NCBI GenBank assembly: GCA_005879255.1
Contig: VBKY01000239.1
Location: 1-30,891, forward strand
Origin: Deltaproteobacteria bacterium
GTDB taxonomy: Bacteria; Desulfobacterota_B; Binatia; UBA9968
Reading direction: 5' to 3'
Length of the DNA stretch: 30,891 nt
The notes under the pieces are model-generated. The model saw nothing but the letters and a program-made list of their open reading frames with translations. It was not told where the DNA came from and made no database searches. How positions within the stretch are numbered: position 1 is the stretch's first letter; the number at the start of each line of letters is the position of its first letter. Positions 21,683-30,427 of the stretch are shown piece after piece. Made by a program: the position numbers and the translations under genes.

Positions 21683-22741
21683 ACTAGTTTCTCTGATTTT
21701 GTAGAGGCGTCTGGCATTATCGCCAAGGATGCGCTGCTTCGTCTCATCGGACAGGTCGGGCCGCTCCTGAAAACGTTTCACGCCCTCGGCGATATGGTCT
21801 GCGCGCGTGAAGTGGGGAAAGTCGGACGCGAACACGAGCACCTTGTCACCGAGCAGCTGAACCGTGAAGGGGAGCAATTCGTCTTCGAGCTCCGCTTCGA
21901 AATAGAGGCGGCCGCTCTTTAGATGCTCCTTGGGTTGCTTTTTTTGGTCGCGCAGCAGCACCGACCAATGCTCAAACTCACGCTGCATGCGCTCGAGCGC
22001 GCACAGCACCCAAGCCGAGCCGGATTCCAAAAAAGCGATACGCAAATTGGGATAGCGGTCGAAAACGCCGCCGAACATCATGTTGACCATCTGGTGCATC
22101 TGGCCGATCGGGTGTTGCAAGCAGCGCACATCAATAAGCCGATCGAAGAAACGCATATCTAGCTGGGGCACACCTCCGGTGTGCACTGAGAGCGCGATAT
22201 CGAGATCTTGTGCGGCTTCATAAATAGGATCGTAAGACGGGTGTCCGAGCAATCGCTCGACGCCGGCTGCCGGCATCAGCGCGCCAACCATGCCCAGTTC
22301 CTTGGCGGCGCGGCGCAATTCCTTGGCGGCCTCCGAAGGATTCTGGATTGGCAGAACCGCGATGCCGTTCAGTCGCGGGCTAACCTTTAGAAATTTATCA
22401 TAGAGCCAATTATTGTAACCGCGGGCGACCACCACGGCCCATTCGGGGTCACGTACCGAACCGATGTTGAGACCCAGGGTCGGATGCAACACCGTGCCAT
22501 CGAGCCCAACCTGATCCAAGGCATCGATCCAGTTCTGCGCGGTGATTTCACCTCCGGTGAGACCGCCTTGGCCTCTGCCAACACCTAAAGCGATCCGATG
22601 CCAGCCATCGCCGGAATTGATCAGCGGCTGGCGTAGAAGTTCCTTCCTGCCGCGAAACGGCGGGTCGAGATATTCTATAAGCTGGTAATCGAGCTCGTAA
22701 ACGTGACCGTCGGCATCGAACAGACCCTTAGCGATTGCCAT
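21668..22741 (-). CDS. amidohydrolase (Amidohydro_2 family, TIM barrel)
   Basis: The protein has 357 residues and no signal peptide. Metal-ligand landmarks are Asp9-x-Asp11-x-His13 (FDADGHVYE) at the N-terminus, LSVHTGG in the middle, AFLESGSAWV and FASDFPHFT near the C-terminus. This is the PF04909 group, which includes ACMS decarboxylase, gamma-resorcylate and orsellinate decarboxylases and many uncharacterised hydrolases or decarboxylases. A good ribosome-binding site (GGGAGAG) precedes the ATG. The last residues TSLAGC and the stop codon come from the MITE at 21523-21682, so the original C-terminus has been replaced. It is divergent from the molybdenum hydroxylase operon and heads the minus-strand group. 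A second family member lies at 27408-28544. A decarboxylation role is possible but not shown. Confidence 0.92.
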   Translation of the reverse strand: MAIAKGLFDADGHVYELDYQLIEYLDPPFRGRKELLRQPLINSGDGWHRIALGVGRGQGGLTGGEITAQNWIDALDQVGLDGTVLHPTLGLNIGSVRDPEWAVVVARGYNNWLYDKFLKVSPRLNGIAVLPIQNPSEAAKELRRAAKELGMVGALMPAAGVERLLGHPSYDPIYEAAQDLDIALSVHTGGVPQLDMRFFDRLIDVRCLQHPIGQMHQMVNMMFGGVFDRYPNLRIAFLESGSAWVLCALERMQREFEHWSVLLRDQKKQPKEHLKSGRLYFEAELEDELLPFTVQLLGDKVLVFASDFPHFTRADHIAEGVKRFQERPDLSDETKQRILGDNARRLYKIRETSLAGC

Positions 22742-22997
22742 TTGTGCTCTCCCGATTTTAATCCACGCTCGCTGCCACCAGACTCGAACTTTTTTTTTGC
22801 ACTTCCTCGATGCGCTGCGGACTCTAACAAGGATGCATCGGACCAGTCAACTTTGCCTACAGCTAGAGCGCCATCTGCTCCGGAACCAGGTTCTTTGATC
22901 AGAATTATTTTACGGGGGTTGCTATCGACACGTAACATGGGCTAAGAGGGATTCGAGAATTCTGGTCAATTAATAAACACGCACGAGGCAACGAATT
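22742..22997. promoter_or_regulatory. divergent intergenic region
   Basis: This 256-base gap separates two divergent genes, so it must hold promoters for both. A ribosome-binding site (GAGG) lies just before the ATG at 22998, and the stretch about 22895-22980 is more A/T-rich than its surroundings (TTGATCAGAATTATTTTACG; TTAATAAAC). I could not fix convincing -35/-10 pairs or an operator, and no short open frame here looks real. Confidence 0.5.
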
Positions 22998-23867
22998 ATG
23001 GACTATTTCGAACCAAAAACAGTCGGCGAAGCGGTGTCGCTACTGGCCAAGTATGGCGCTGAAGCCAAGGTGATCGCGGGCGGCACGGACATGCTGGTGG
23101 ATATGAAATATAAGGAAGAGCCCGGATGTCTAATCAACATCAAGAAGATTCCCGGCCTGAGCTCGATCCAAGAGAACGGCGGCAGCCTGCGCATTGGCGC
23201 GTTGACGACGATCCGGGACGTCGAAACCAACATTCTCGTCCGCGACAAGCTAACGGTGCTCTGGGAATCGTCGCACCAATTCGCGTCGCTGCAGATCCGC
23301 AACACGGCAACCATCGGCGGCAACATTTGCCGCGCCTCGCCGTCGGGTGAAACACTGGCGCCGCTGCTCGTGCTCGAAGCCAAGGGTAAATGTGTTTCTG
23401 CCGACGGTGAAAAAACCGAACCTTTCAGCTCCTTGTTTCAGGGACCGGGCAAGACCAGCCTGGGCTCGAAAGGTCTGTTGACTGAAATCGACGTTCCTTA
23501 TCCGGCGCCGGGCAGCAAGAGCGCTTACTTGAAGCACGCCGTGCGCGGCGCCATGGACATCGCCATGGTTGGGGTCGCCGTTCTGGTTACACCGGATGCG
23601 ACGAAGAACAATGTCCAAGACGTACGCATCGGTCTAGGCGCGGTGGCGCCGACGCCGATCCGCGCAACAAAGACGGAAGCCTTATTGCGTGGCAAGCCGC
23701 TCAGCGCCGCACTGATTAAAGAAGCCGCGGCGATGGCGGCGGGGGAGTCGAGTCCAATCGACGATCAGCGCAGCAGCGCGGAAAATCGCCGCTGGATCGT
23801 CGAAGCGCTCACCCGCCGAGGTTTGACACAAACCTGGAAAGCCGCCACCGGCAAGGAGGTAGCGTAA
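22998..23867 (+). CDS. molybdenum hydroxylase FAD-binding medium subunit (CoxM/XdhB-like)
   Basis: The protein has 289 residues, typical length. FAD-binding motifs are AGGTDMLVDMK (residues 27-37) and TIGGNICRASPSGE (105-118), the latter contacting the flavin pyrophosphate. It starts DYFEPKTVGEAVSLLAKYG as is usual in this family. It passes electrons from the iron-sulfur subunit to FAD in a CO dehydrogenase/xanthine dehydrogenase-type enzyme in the cytosol. The gene is first in a medium-small-large operon: its TAA overlaps the next ATG by one base (TAATG). A GAGG ribosome-binding site precedes the start. Confidence 0.96.
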   Translation: MDYFEPKTVGEAVSLLAKYGAEAKVIAGGTDMLVDMKYKEEPGCLINIKKIPGLSSIQENGGSLRIGALTTIRDVETNILVRDKLTVLWESSHQFASLQIRNTATIGGNICRASPSGETLAPLLVLEAKGKCVSADGEKTEPFSSLFQGPGKTSLGSKGLLTEIDVPYPAPGSKSAYLKHAVRGAMDIAMVGVAVLVTPDATKNNVQDVRIGLGAVAPTPIRATKTEALLRGKPLSAALIKEAAAMAAGESSPIDDQRSSAENRRWIVEALTRRGLTQTWKAATGKEVA

Positions 23868-24343
23868 TGAGTCTCACCATCAATACGACGATCAACGGCA
23901 AGTCTGTCAGCGCCAGCGCGGAACCGTCCACGTCGCTGTTGGATTTTCTGCGCGACACATTGGAATACAAGGGCACGAAACTCTGCTGCAACACGGGCGA
24001 GTGCGGCGCTTGCTCGATTATTTACAACGGCAAGCCGATTAACTCGTGTGTGACCCTCGCCGCCGACGCCAATGGCGCTGAGATTACGACAATTGAAGGC
24101 GTGGCCGACGGCGATAAATTGCACCCGGTGCAGCAAGCCTTCATCGACACCGGCGCGGTACAGTGCGGCTACTGCACGCCGGGATACATTATCTCGGTGA
24201 AAGCGCTGCTCGACCGAACGACGAAACCGACGGCGGAAGACATCGAAGAAGCGGTCTCCGGGAACATCTGCCGCTGCACCGGCTATACGAAAATCGTCGA
24301 TGCAATCCAACTCGCCGCCGACAGAATGGCACGGAGGGTTTAA
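23867..24343 (+). CDS. molybdenum hydroxylase 2Fe-2S small subunit (CoxS/XdhC-like)
   Basis: The protein has 158 residues, normal for the family. The plant-ferredoxin-type N-terminal cluster is bound by Cys41, Cys46, Cys49 and Cys61 (CNTGECGACS...NSC). The second cluster is bound by Cys100, Cys103, Cys135 and Cys137 (CGYCTPG and CRCTGY). Both sets are complete, so the subunit should be functional. It relays electrons between the molybdenum centre and FAD. A near-perfect AAGGAGGT ribosome-binding site lies before the ATG, which overlaps the previous stop. The next gene begins three bases after its TAA. Confidence 0.97.
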   Translation: MSLTINTTINGKSVSASAEPSTSLLDFLRDTLEYKGTKLCCNTGECGACSIIYNGKPINSCVTLAADANGAEITTIEGVADGDKLHPVQQAFIDTGAVQCGYCTPGYIISVKALLDRTTKPTAEDIEEAVSGNICRCTGYTKIVDAIQLAADRMARRV

Positions 24344-24346
24344 GCC

Positions 24347-26656
24347 ATGGCAAAAGCTGAATACACCGTACTGGGCACCAGCCCTGCGCGCATGGGCGGC
24401 ATCGAGCGCGTCATCGGCGCGGGCATCTACGGCATCGACTTCGCTTTGAAAGACGAATTGCACGGCGGCATTTTGCGCAGCCAATACGCCCACGCCAAGA
24501 TTATCAGCATCGACACCAGCGAAGCCAAAAAAATTCCCGGCGTTCACGCTGTCGTCACCGCCGCCGATGCGCCCGACGTGCGCTACGGACGGACCTCCAT
24601 CGACCGCTACATGCTGGCAAAGAACAAAGTCCGCTACATGGGCGATCCGGTGGCGGCAGTCGCGGCCGACAGTCCGGCGATCGTCAAGCAGGCGCTCAAG
24701 AAAATCAAAGTCGTTTACGAACCGCTGCCGGTAGTCATCGATCAGGAAGAGGCGATGAAGCTGGACGCGCCGACGCTGCACGAGGATATGCCGCTGCCGA
24801 AGAACTTGCCCGCGGACATCAAAGTGAAAAACGTTTGCAGCTTTACGGCTGTTCATGTCGGCGACCCCGACAAGGCGATGGCGGAAGCCGACATCGTGGT
24901 CGATGAAGTTTACGAGACCAAAATGATCCATCCGCAGTATTTGGAGCCGCGCATAGCCGCGGCGCGGGTCGAACCGGATGGCCGCATCACCGTGTGGGCC
25001 AATGCCCAGGCGCCCTTCGCCGTGCGCACTGACGTCGCCAGACTGATCGGCGTGGCTCTCAATAAAGTGAGAATAATTTCGACAGAGCTGGGCGGCGGCT
25101 TCGGCGGCAAGGCGAGCGGCATCACCTCCGGAGCGGCGATTGAACCGATCTGCGCTTTGCTCGCAGTCAAAGCCAAGCGGCCGGTGATGATCGTCCTCGA
25201 TAAAGCCGAGGAAACGATTTCAACAACGATCCGCTCCGGCGCGAAAATGTACATCAAGACGGGCGTAAGGAAAGACGGCACCATCGTCGCGCGCACGGGC
25301 AAAGTCGTATACGACGCCGGCGCCTATTCCGGCTTCGGCGCCATGGCCGGCGCGCGCTGCACCAACATGCTCGGCGGCTGGTACCTGATGCCCAACTGCC
25401 ACATCGACGGCTATGTCGTTTATACGAATAAGCAAGTTTGCGGGCCGGTGCGCGGCCCCGGCGGGCCACAGGCGGCTTTCGCCGTTGAGTCACACATGGA
25501 TTCCATCGCCGCCAAGCTCGGCATGGACCCGGTGGAGTTTCGTCTGAAGAATACGCCCAAGCCCGGCGACAAAATCGTCGGCGTGCCGAAGCTGCGCGAT
25601 GTTTCGCTCGGCGAAACCATTCGCACGGCGGCCGAAAAAATCGGATACACAAAGGTAGGGGCGCAGCATGCTGCGCCCCTACTTGGCAAGAACCAGGGCA
25701 TCGGCATCGCCACCGGTTCATGGATCGAAAGCGCCGGCCCCGGCGGCGGCGCCGTGGTCAAAGTCAACGAAGACGGATCGGTGACGGTGCATATCGGCAA
25801 GATCGACATGGGTACCGCGCCGCGGTTCGGCATTCCACTGATCGCCGCCGAAGAGCTCGGCGTGCCGGTAAGCGATGTCACGGTGGTCAACGTCGACACC
25901 GATGCCAGTCCCTGGGACGCCGGCACTGTCGGCAGCCGGGCAATCATAGTTTCCGGAACGGCAACACGGCTCGCCGCCATCGACGCGCGCAACCAGATCT
26001 TTAAGATGGCCGCAAGCCAGCTCGAAGCCAGCCCCGACGACCTGGAGATCAAGGACAAACAGATCCGCGTCAGAGGCACACCATCGAAGTCGGTTCCTCT
26101 CGCGACCATCGCCACCGCCGCGCACAACATCATCGGCGAAGTGATCGGCCGCGGCTATTGCGATAACGTAGCGATGATGGCCGAAGAAAAAACCCGCGGC
26201 AGCTCGCAGCCGTTCACGGCGCATGCCTGTATCGTCGAAGTCAGTCCGGATACCGGCAATGTCAAGATACTTAAATACGTCGCCGTACACGACATCGGCT
26301 TTCCCATCCACCTGGCATCCGTCGAAGGCCAGATCGAAGGCGCCACGGCGATGAGCATCGGCCAAGCGCTCTGCGAGCAAGTCGTCTTCGACAACTACGG
26401 CAGAACGATGAATCCTTCCTTTGTCGACTATTTGATGCCGACGATCAATATGATGCCGCGCATCGAAACCACACTGGTCCACGGCTACCCCGGCGCCGGT
26501 CCCTACGGCGCCAAAGGCGCCGGCGAGATCGCCTGCGTCCCGCCGATGGCCGCCATCGCCAACGCGATTTGCAACGCCACCGGCGTACGAATCACGAAGT
26601 TGCCGTTGAGTCCAGAGAATGTGTTGCGGGGATTGAAGGAGGCAGGAAAAGCGTAA
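24347..26656 (+). CDS. molybdenum hydroxylase large (Mo-pterin) subunit (CoxL/XdhA-like)
   Basis: The protein has 769 residues. Molybdopterin-cytosine-dinucleotide-type motifs are GGGFGGK (249-255), RGPGGPQ (369-375, the active-site loop) and GAKGAGE with the catalytic Glu727. The loop lacks AYRCSFR, so it is not a form I CO dehydrogenase; it belongs to the broad aldehyde/aromatic/purine hydroxylases. The enzyme would hydroxylate a carbon next to a ring nitrogen or carbonyl using water. GGAGGG precedes the ATG. Residues 437-445 (VGAQHAAPL) are encoded by a perfect palindromic repeat at 25655-25682, inserted in frame just before the segment GKNQGIGIATGSW, between the two molybdopterin domains. 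The operon lacks accessory genes for cofactor insertion within the window. The substrate is unknown. Confidence 0.95.
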   Translation: MAKAEYTVLGTSPARMGGIERVIGAGIYGIDFALKDELHGGILRSQYAHAKIISIDTSEAKKIPGVHAVVTAADAPDVRYGRTSIDRYMLAKNKVRYMGDPVAAVAADSPAIVKQALKKIKVVYEPLPVVIDQEEAMKLDAPTLHEDMPLPKNLPADIKVKNVCSFTAVHVGDPDKAMAEADIVVDEVYETKMIHPQYLEPRIAAARVEPDGRITVWANAQAPFAVRTDVARLIGVALNKVRIISTELGGGFGGKASGITSGAAIEPICALLAVKAKRPVMIVLDKAEETISTTIRSGAKMYIKTGVRKDGTIVARTGKVVYDAGAYSGFGAMAGARCTNMLGGWYLMPNCHIDGYVVYTNKQVCGPVRGPGGPQAAFAVESHMDSIAAKLGMDPVEFRLKNTPKPGDKIVGVPKLRDVSLGETIRTAAEKIGYTKVGAQHAAPLLGKNQGIGIATGSWIESAGPGGGAVVKVNEDGSVTVHIGKIDMGTAPRFGIPLIAAEELGVPVSDVTVVNVDTDASPWDAGTVGSRAIIVSGTATRLAAIDARNQIFKMAASQLEASPDDLEIKDKQIRVRGTPSKSVPLATIATAAHNIIGEVIGRGYCDNVAMMAEEKTRGSSQPFTAHACIVEVSPDTGNVKILKYVAVHDIGFPIHLASVEGQIEGATAMSIGQALCEQVVFDNYGRTMNPSFVDYLMPTINMMPRIETTLVHGYPGAGPYGAKGAGEIACVPPMAAIANAICNATGVRITKLPLSPENVLRGLKEAGKA
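25655..25682. repeat. 28-bp perfect palindrome inside a coding sequence
   Basis: GTAGGGGCGCAGCA is followed immediately by its own reverse complement. The ends match those of the element at 10834-10891 (GTAGGGG...CCCCTAC). It is read through in frame in the Mo-subunit gene as part of codons 437-446. Confidence 0.9.
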
Positions 26657-26683
26657 CGCCCGCAGAATTGAAGCGGAACAATC

Positions 26684-26693
26684 GTAGGGGCAG
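26684..26693. repeat. solo end of the GTAGGGGCA element
   Basis: GTAGGGGCAG matches the first ten bases of the element at 10834-10891. No right end follows, so this is a fragment. It lies in the 257-base gap 26657-26913 after the hydroxylase operon, in which I see nothing else recognisable. Confidence 0.45.
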
Positions 26694-26913
26694 GTTAACC
26701 GCTGAATAGAATTTCGTGCTCTTACCTACGGATTAAGGCCGCTCCGGTCAAGTTGACAGCTGCAGGGTTGTCCAATATTCTGGCAGCGAAACAAGACCCT
26801 ACCGCGAAGCCGCTAATGATGCTCGGCGGGGGAAATTTTATTCGCGAGCAGGGAAATTTTCGCCTCGCGTGGAGCGTGCTGGCCTCACCAGACGGGCTGT
26901 TTTACTTCACACC

Positions 26914-27255
26914 ATGCCGATATTCGAGTTCCGATGCAAAAAGTGCCATGCGGTTACTGAGGTATTTTGCGCAAGCGGCCAGTCTGCGACCGGCGCCGTA
27001 ACCTGCGGACAGTGTGGCAACCGCGCCACCGCCAAGGTCGTCTCGCGGGTCAGCGTCAGAGTCGCCAGACCAGCCAAATACAGCGAAGACTTTCTGCACA
27101 GGGCGCGCCCTTTCTTACGCACGCAGAAACAGACAGGGGAAATTTTCGCCGAGGGCAAGGGGTCGGATGATGCAAGGACGTTTCAGCTCGCCGAGCAGAT
27201 CGGCCAGGGCATCGATCGCGCCCTCGCGACTCGCTTGCCTTCGCGCCGACGCTGA
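26914..27255 (+). CDS. FmdB-type zinc-ribbon protein
   Basis: The start is ATG 26914 (113 residues), because MPIFEFRCKKCHAVTEVF is the family's usual N-terminus (MPxYxYxCxxCG); the frame is open further upstream but unlikely to be used. The zinc ribbon is Cys8-x2-Cys11 and Cys31-x2-Cys34 (CGQCG). The C-terminal 70 residues are basic and not recognised. FmdB-like proteins are proposed regulators in C1/formamide metabolism, often next to amidases and amidohydrolases. An amidohydrolase follows 150 bases downstream on the same strand, which fits. There is no clear ribosome-binding site. Confidence 0.75.
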   Translation: MPIFEFRCKKCHAVTEVFCASGQSATGAVTCGQCGNRATAKVVSRVSVRVARPAKYSEDFLHRARPFLRTQKQTGEIFAEGKGSDDARTFQLAEQIGQGIDRALATRLPSRRR

Positions 27256-27407
27256 TTGACTCTCGGCGCAAGCGAGAACGGCTCGCGCCGGGTTAACGGG
27301 CTTGTCTCGGGCGCGCGCCAAAACCATGATCGCCATCGACACGCGAGCGCATCGGTTGAGCGTGGCGGCGCTGATCGCATTCGACATTCTCAGATGGAGG
27401 GGAAGCC

Positions 27408-28544
27408 ATGTGGAACGGATTCAAGGTCATCGACTCGGATGCGCACCACCATGAGCCGCAAGACCTGTGGGCGCGCTACCTAGAGCCGGAGTATCGGGAT
27501 CGCGTCCCGAAAGTCATTGGCATGCGGCGCAATTTTTTTGTCTATGCGCCCGATGAAAAGATCTTTCCCGCGCTGGAATCGGGAGAGAATATTCCCGCGC
27601 ACCACGACCAATGGATGGCGGACAAGTACGGCGAAGCTTACAACCGATGGTGGTCGCCGGATATTCGCCTCAAGGACATGGATCGATATGGCTGGGACAT
27701 TCAAGTCATCCTTTCTACCAACGGCAACCGGATCATGGAGGCCGCGCTCAAGGATGCAGAAGTGGGCGCGGCGATGGCGCGGGCATATCATAACTGGTGC
27801 CACGAGTATGCCGGCGCGGACCCCGCGCGGCTGAAGTTCACCGCCACTCCGCCAGCCGGCGATAGCGCCGCAATGGTTTTAGAAACCCGCCGCGCGGTGG
27901 AGAAGCTCGGTGCCGTCTCCGTGCGCAATCCGCTTTTGCCGCACGGCAAATGGTTGCACGAGCCTGAATACGACGCTCTCTGGCAGTTGGCCAGCGAGCT
28001 TGATTTTCCGATCTCCGTCCACGGCGAGTCGCGCCACGTGCGCGCTGCGCCTTTCCGAGAACTCCGCGCCGAGGGCACCTTCAGCGCGCTCGACCATATC
28101 ATCGGCTTTCCGATGGACAACATGGTGACGATGGCTCACTTTATTTTCGGCGGCGTCTTGGAGCGATTCCCGGCGCTACGGCTTGGCATCTTGGAGTCCA
28201 ACGCCGGCTGGGTTCAGTTCTGGCTGCCGCGCATGGACGATCACTCCCATGGGCGACGCCTCATTTTGGGCGCCGGCTTGCCGATGAAACCGAGCGAGTA
28301 CGTCCTGCGCCAATGCGTGATCTCGGCGGACCCGGACGAGCCCGGTCTGGACACGATCATCAATTTCATGGGTGACGACAATCTTGTTTGGAACACCGAC
28401 TATCCCCACCCGGATGCGCCGGACCCCGTCCAAGTGCTGCCCTGGTTCTCCGCTCAGCCGATCTCGGACGACAGTAAACGAAAAATTCTCTGGGACAACG
28501 CCGTCCGCCTGTACGGACCGCGGATTCTGGAACGCACACCATAG
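27408..28544 (+). CDS. amidohydrolase (Amidohydro_2 family, TIM barrel)
   Basis: The protein has 378 residues and no signal peptide. Landmarks are Asp9-x-Asp11-x-His13 (IDSDAHHHEPQDLW), FPISVHGESRHVR, GILESNAGWVQFWLPRMDDH and VWNTDYPHPD, with the usual C-terminal end KRKILWDNAVRLYGP. It belongs to PF04909 like the gene at 21668-22741 but is only distantly similar to it. GGAGGGG precedes the ATG at good spacing. Family members hydrolyse or decarboxylate cyclic and aromatic acids with a single divalent metal. The upstream neighbour is a zinc-ribbon protein; downstream is a toxin-antitoxin remnant. The reaction is unknown. Confidence 0.93.
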   Translation: MWNGFKVIDSDAHHHEPQDLWARYLEPEYRDRVPKVIGMRRNFFVYAPDEKIFPALESGENIPAHHDQWMADKYGEAYNRWWSPDIRLKDMDRYGWDIQVILSTNGNRIMEAALKDAEVGAAMARAYHNWCHEYAGADPARLKFTATPPAGDSAAMVLETRRAVEKLGAVSVRNPLLPHGKWLHEPEYDALWQLASELDFPISVHGESRHVRAAPFRELRAEGTFSALDHIIGFPMDNMVTMAHFIFGGVLERFPALRLGILESNAGWVQFWLPRMDDHSHGRRLILGAGLPMKPSEYVLRQCVISADPDEPGLDTIINFMGDDNLVWNTDYPHPDAPDPVQVLPWFSAQPISDDSKRKILWDNAVRLYGPRILERTP

Positions 28545-28602
28545 GCACAGCGCGGTAGCACGGCCATCGATTTGCGGTCTTGATGCGCAGGCAGCGTTGA
28601 TC

Positions 28603-28858
28603 GTGAAAAACATTTTCGTCAGAACCGGCTAAGGCCGGCAAGGACGTGATCTTGACTGAGCGGGGTAAACCGATCGCCGTGATCAAACCGTTGGAGCAAG
28701 AGAAAAGCCTGCATGCGACCCTTCGCCGTTTAGAAGCCGAAGGGATTTTACGGCGCGGCCCGAGGAGCGGCAAGCCGATGCCGGTTTGGCGTTCTCCGGT
28801 GCGCATAAAAGGCAAGCCGATTTCTCGCACGATCAGCGAGGAGCGCGACGAGCTGTGA
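28603..28858 (+). pseudogene. Phd/YefM-like antitoxin, N-terminus disrupted
   Basis: The frame from GTG 28646 gives 70 residues, VILTERGKPIAVIKPL and onwards, which is the middle and C-terminal part of a Phd/YefM-type antitoxin. The expected N-terminal DNA-binding part is missing in this frame. Just upstream, GTG 28603 reads VKNIFVRTG and then a stop, which matches the family's first beta strand (MKxVxVRELK). The two pieces are joined at about 28622-28632 by a deletion of roughly a dozen codons plus a frame change. The truncated 70-residue product, if made from GTG 28646, could still bind the toxin through its C-terminus but not repress transcription. It overlaps the toxin gene by GTGA. Confidence 0.65.
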
Positions 28859-29289
28859 GCTTGGCCTATTTCGACACCAGTGTTTTAGTCAAAAACTACA
28901 TTCAGGAAACGGGCTCGGCGCGGGTTCGCGAACTTTTGGAAACTTACGAATTCGTTTCCTCCGCCATGGCTGCGATTGAACTCCACTCGGCCGTGCGCCG
29001 CAGACATCGACAGGGCGAACTCAGCAGGCAGAATTACGCGTCGATTCTCTCTCGCGTGAAACAAGACCGGTCGTTTTGGCAACTTGTCGAACCGGTATCC
29101 CCGGTGCTAACCAAGGCAGAAGAGTTAGTTGTGGCTTACAACGTTCGAACCCTCGACGCCGTTCATCTTGCCTCGGCGATCGTAATTCAAGACTCGATCG
29201 GCGCTCCGTTTCCATTCATTGCCGCCGATGAGCGACAACTCACGGCGGCCCGCCAATTCAATCTTGAAACGATTGCAGTGACACGATAA
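28855..29289 (+). CDS. PIN-domain ribonuclease toxin (VapC-like)
   Basis: The start is GTG 28855, overlapping the antitoxin stop (GTGA), giving 144 residues; a start at 28786 would run through the antitoxin gene. The four acidic PIN active-site residues are present: Asp7 (AYFDTSVLVKNY), Glu42 (AAIELHSAV), Asp101 (TLDAVHLASA) and Asp125 (FIAADERQL). The toxin should cleave RNA with Mg2+ or Mn2+. The gene is intact, although its antitoxin looks truncated. The 150 bases after it (29290-29439) show nothing recognisable. Confidence 0.9.
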   Translation: MSLAYFDTSVLVKNYIQETGSARVRELLETYEFVSSAMAAIELHSAVRRRHRQGELSRQNYASILSRVKQDRSFWQLVEPVSPVLTKAEELVVAYNVRTLDAVHLASAIVIQDSIGAPFPFIAADERQLTAARQFNLETIAVTR

Positions 29290-29439
29290 CGTTGACCCGC
29301 TAAACCAACGCGGAGTATCTCGCCCGAAGGCGCAATGAGCGCCAAGGAAAACAAACCTTTTCGTTGCGTTCTTGCCGTGTTGCCGCAAAAACAACCTTGC
29401 TCACTCAGCACCGATAAACAGGCGACCTGGGGGTCAAGC

Positions 29440-30427
29440 CTACCCTCGTAGCGCCGGCAACACTTCTTTTCCAATAAGATCGATCTGCTCCAGCCAATCG
29501 CCGTAGCGGAAACGCAAATCGTAAACGATGTGACCGGCGCCCGCTTGTTCATAGGCGCGCGACTCTCGCGCAATATCGGCCGGCGTTCCTGCCAGAATAA
29601 AACCGCGTATATCATCCAGCTTCGAAAATTTTCCGCTCGCCGGCTTGACCCATGTCTGGAACTTGTTCGCCTCGGCGATCAGGGATTCGACGCTTATCTT
29701 GCTCAGCGCCGTGTCGCGATCTTTGCTGATACTGGTAAACGGCATCACGGCTGCGCTGATCATAGGCTTCCCGGCCTTTTGACAAAGCTCACGGATGTAC
29801 CCGATCAGCTTTGTGAAAGTCGCCAGCGTCGTACGTGCCGGCATCCATCCATCGCAATATTCGACCGCGCGCCGGCAGCCGGCCGGTGCCGCCGCCGTAC
29901 CAGATTGGAATCGGCTTCACCGGAGTCGGTTTGAACGCCACGTCGGTGAAATCGAAATAGTCATTCTTGAAACAAACTCGTTCACCGGTCCAAAGCTCGC
30001 GACAGATCTGCACATTGCTTCGAACCAATTCAGCACGCTCTTCGAGACCGGTCGGATATCCTGCCGCGGCGAACTCATGAGGAAATCCGCCCAAACCCAT
30101 TCCCATGATGACGCGTCCCTGCGAAATGGCGCTCAAGCCCGCGAACAACTGCGCGAGATGGATCGGATGACGATGGCAGATCGCCATCGACGTGCCAAGC
30201 CAAATGTTTTTCGTCACGGCAGCGATCGCCGAAAGCACTAAGAAGCCTTCAAGGTGAGTGTTATCGTTGCCCTCGATGCCATGCGGCTCGAACACGAGAT
30301 GATCCCTAACCCAAACCGAGTCGAAGCCATAGGCTTCGGCGCGTTGCGCGCCTTCCAGGCAATTTGCCACCGACGCATGCTCGCAAAAGTGCGGCAACAA
30401 TAAGCCAAATTTTAATCTCGTTCCCAT
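29440..30427 (-). pseudogene. luciferase-like (LLM/F420-type) monooxygenase, frameshifted
   Basis: The start is ATG 30427 (MGTRLKFGLLLPHF), typical for the family. The first frame shows RAEAYGFDSVWVRDHL, IWLGTSMAICHRHPIHLAQ, GRVIMGMGLGGFPHEF and VKPIPIWYGGGTG, then loses homology. The other frame takes over with CRRAVEYCDGWMPARTTLAT and ends GKEVLPALRG. The join is GGCCGGC at about 29879-29885, where removing one base restores GGGTGGCRRAVEYCDGWMP, matching the usual GG-x-S-x-x-ALRRA-x-x-x-DGW. The total span is 988 bases, one more than a multiple of three, giving about 328 residues when repaired. LLM enzymes use F420 or FMN. It is either a pseudogene or an assembly error. Confidence 0.88.

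Noticed and set aside
23765..24931. Minus-strand open frame (388 codons) across the hydroxylase small and large subunit genes
   Set aside because: The plus strand encodes complete iron-sulfur and molybdopterin motifs here; the antisense product is a low-complexity Arg/Val/Asp/His-rich shadow.
24347..26656. Form I (true) CO dehydrogenase large subunit
   Set aside because: The diagnostic AYRCSFR active-site loop is absent; the corresponding loop reads RGPGGPQ, so only the wider family can be claimed.
26657..26913. Small coding frame after the hydroxylase operon (from 26753)
   Set aside because: It overlaps the zinc-ribbon gene in another frame, shows no homology I recognise and lacks a ribosome-binding site.
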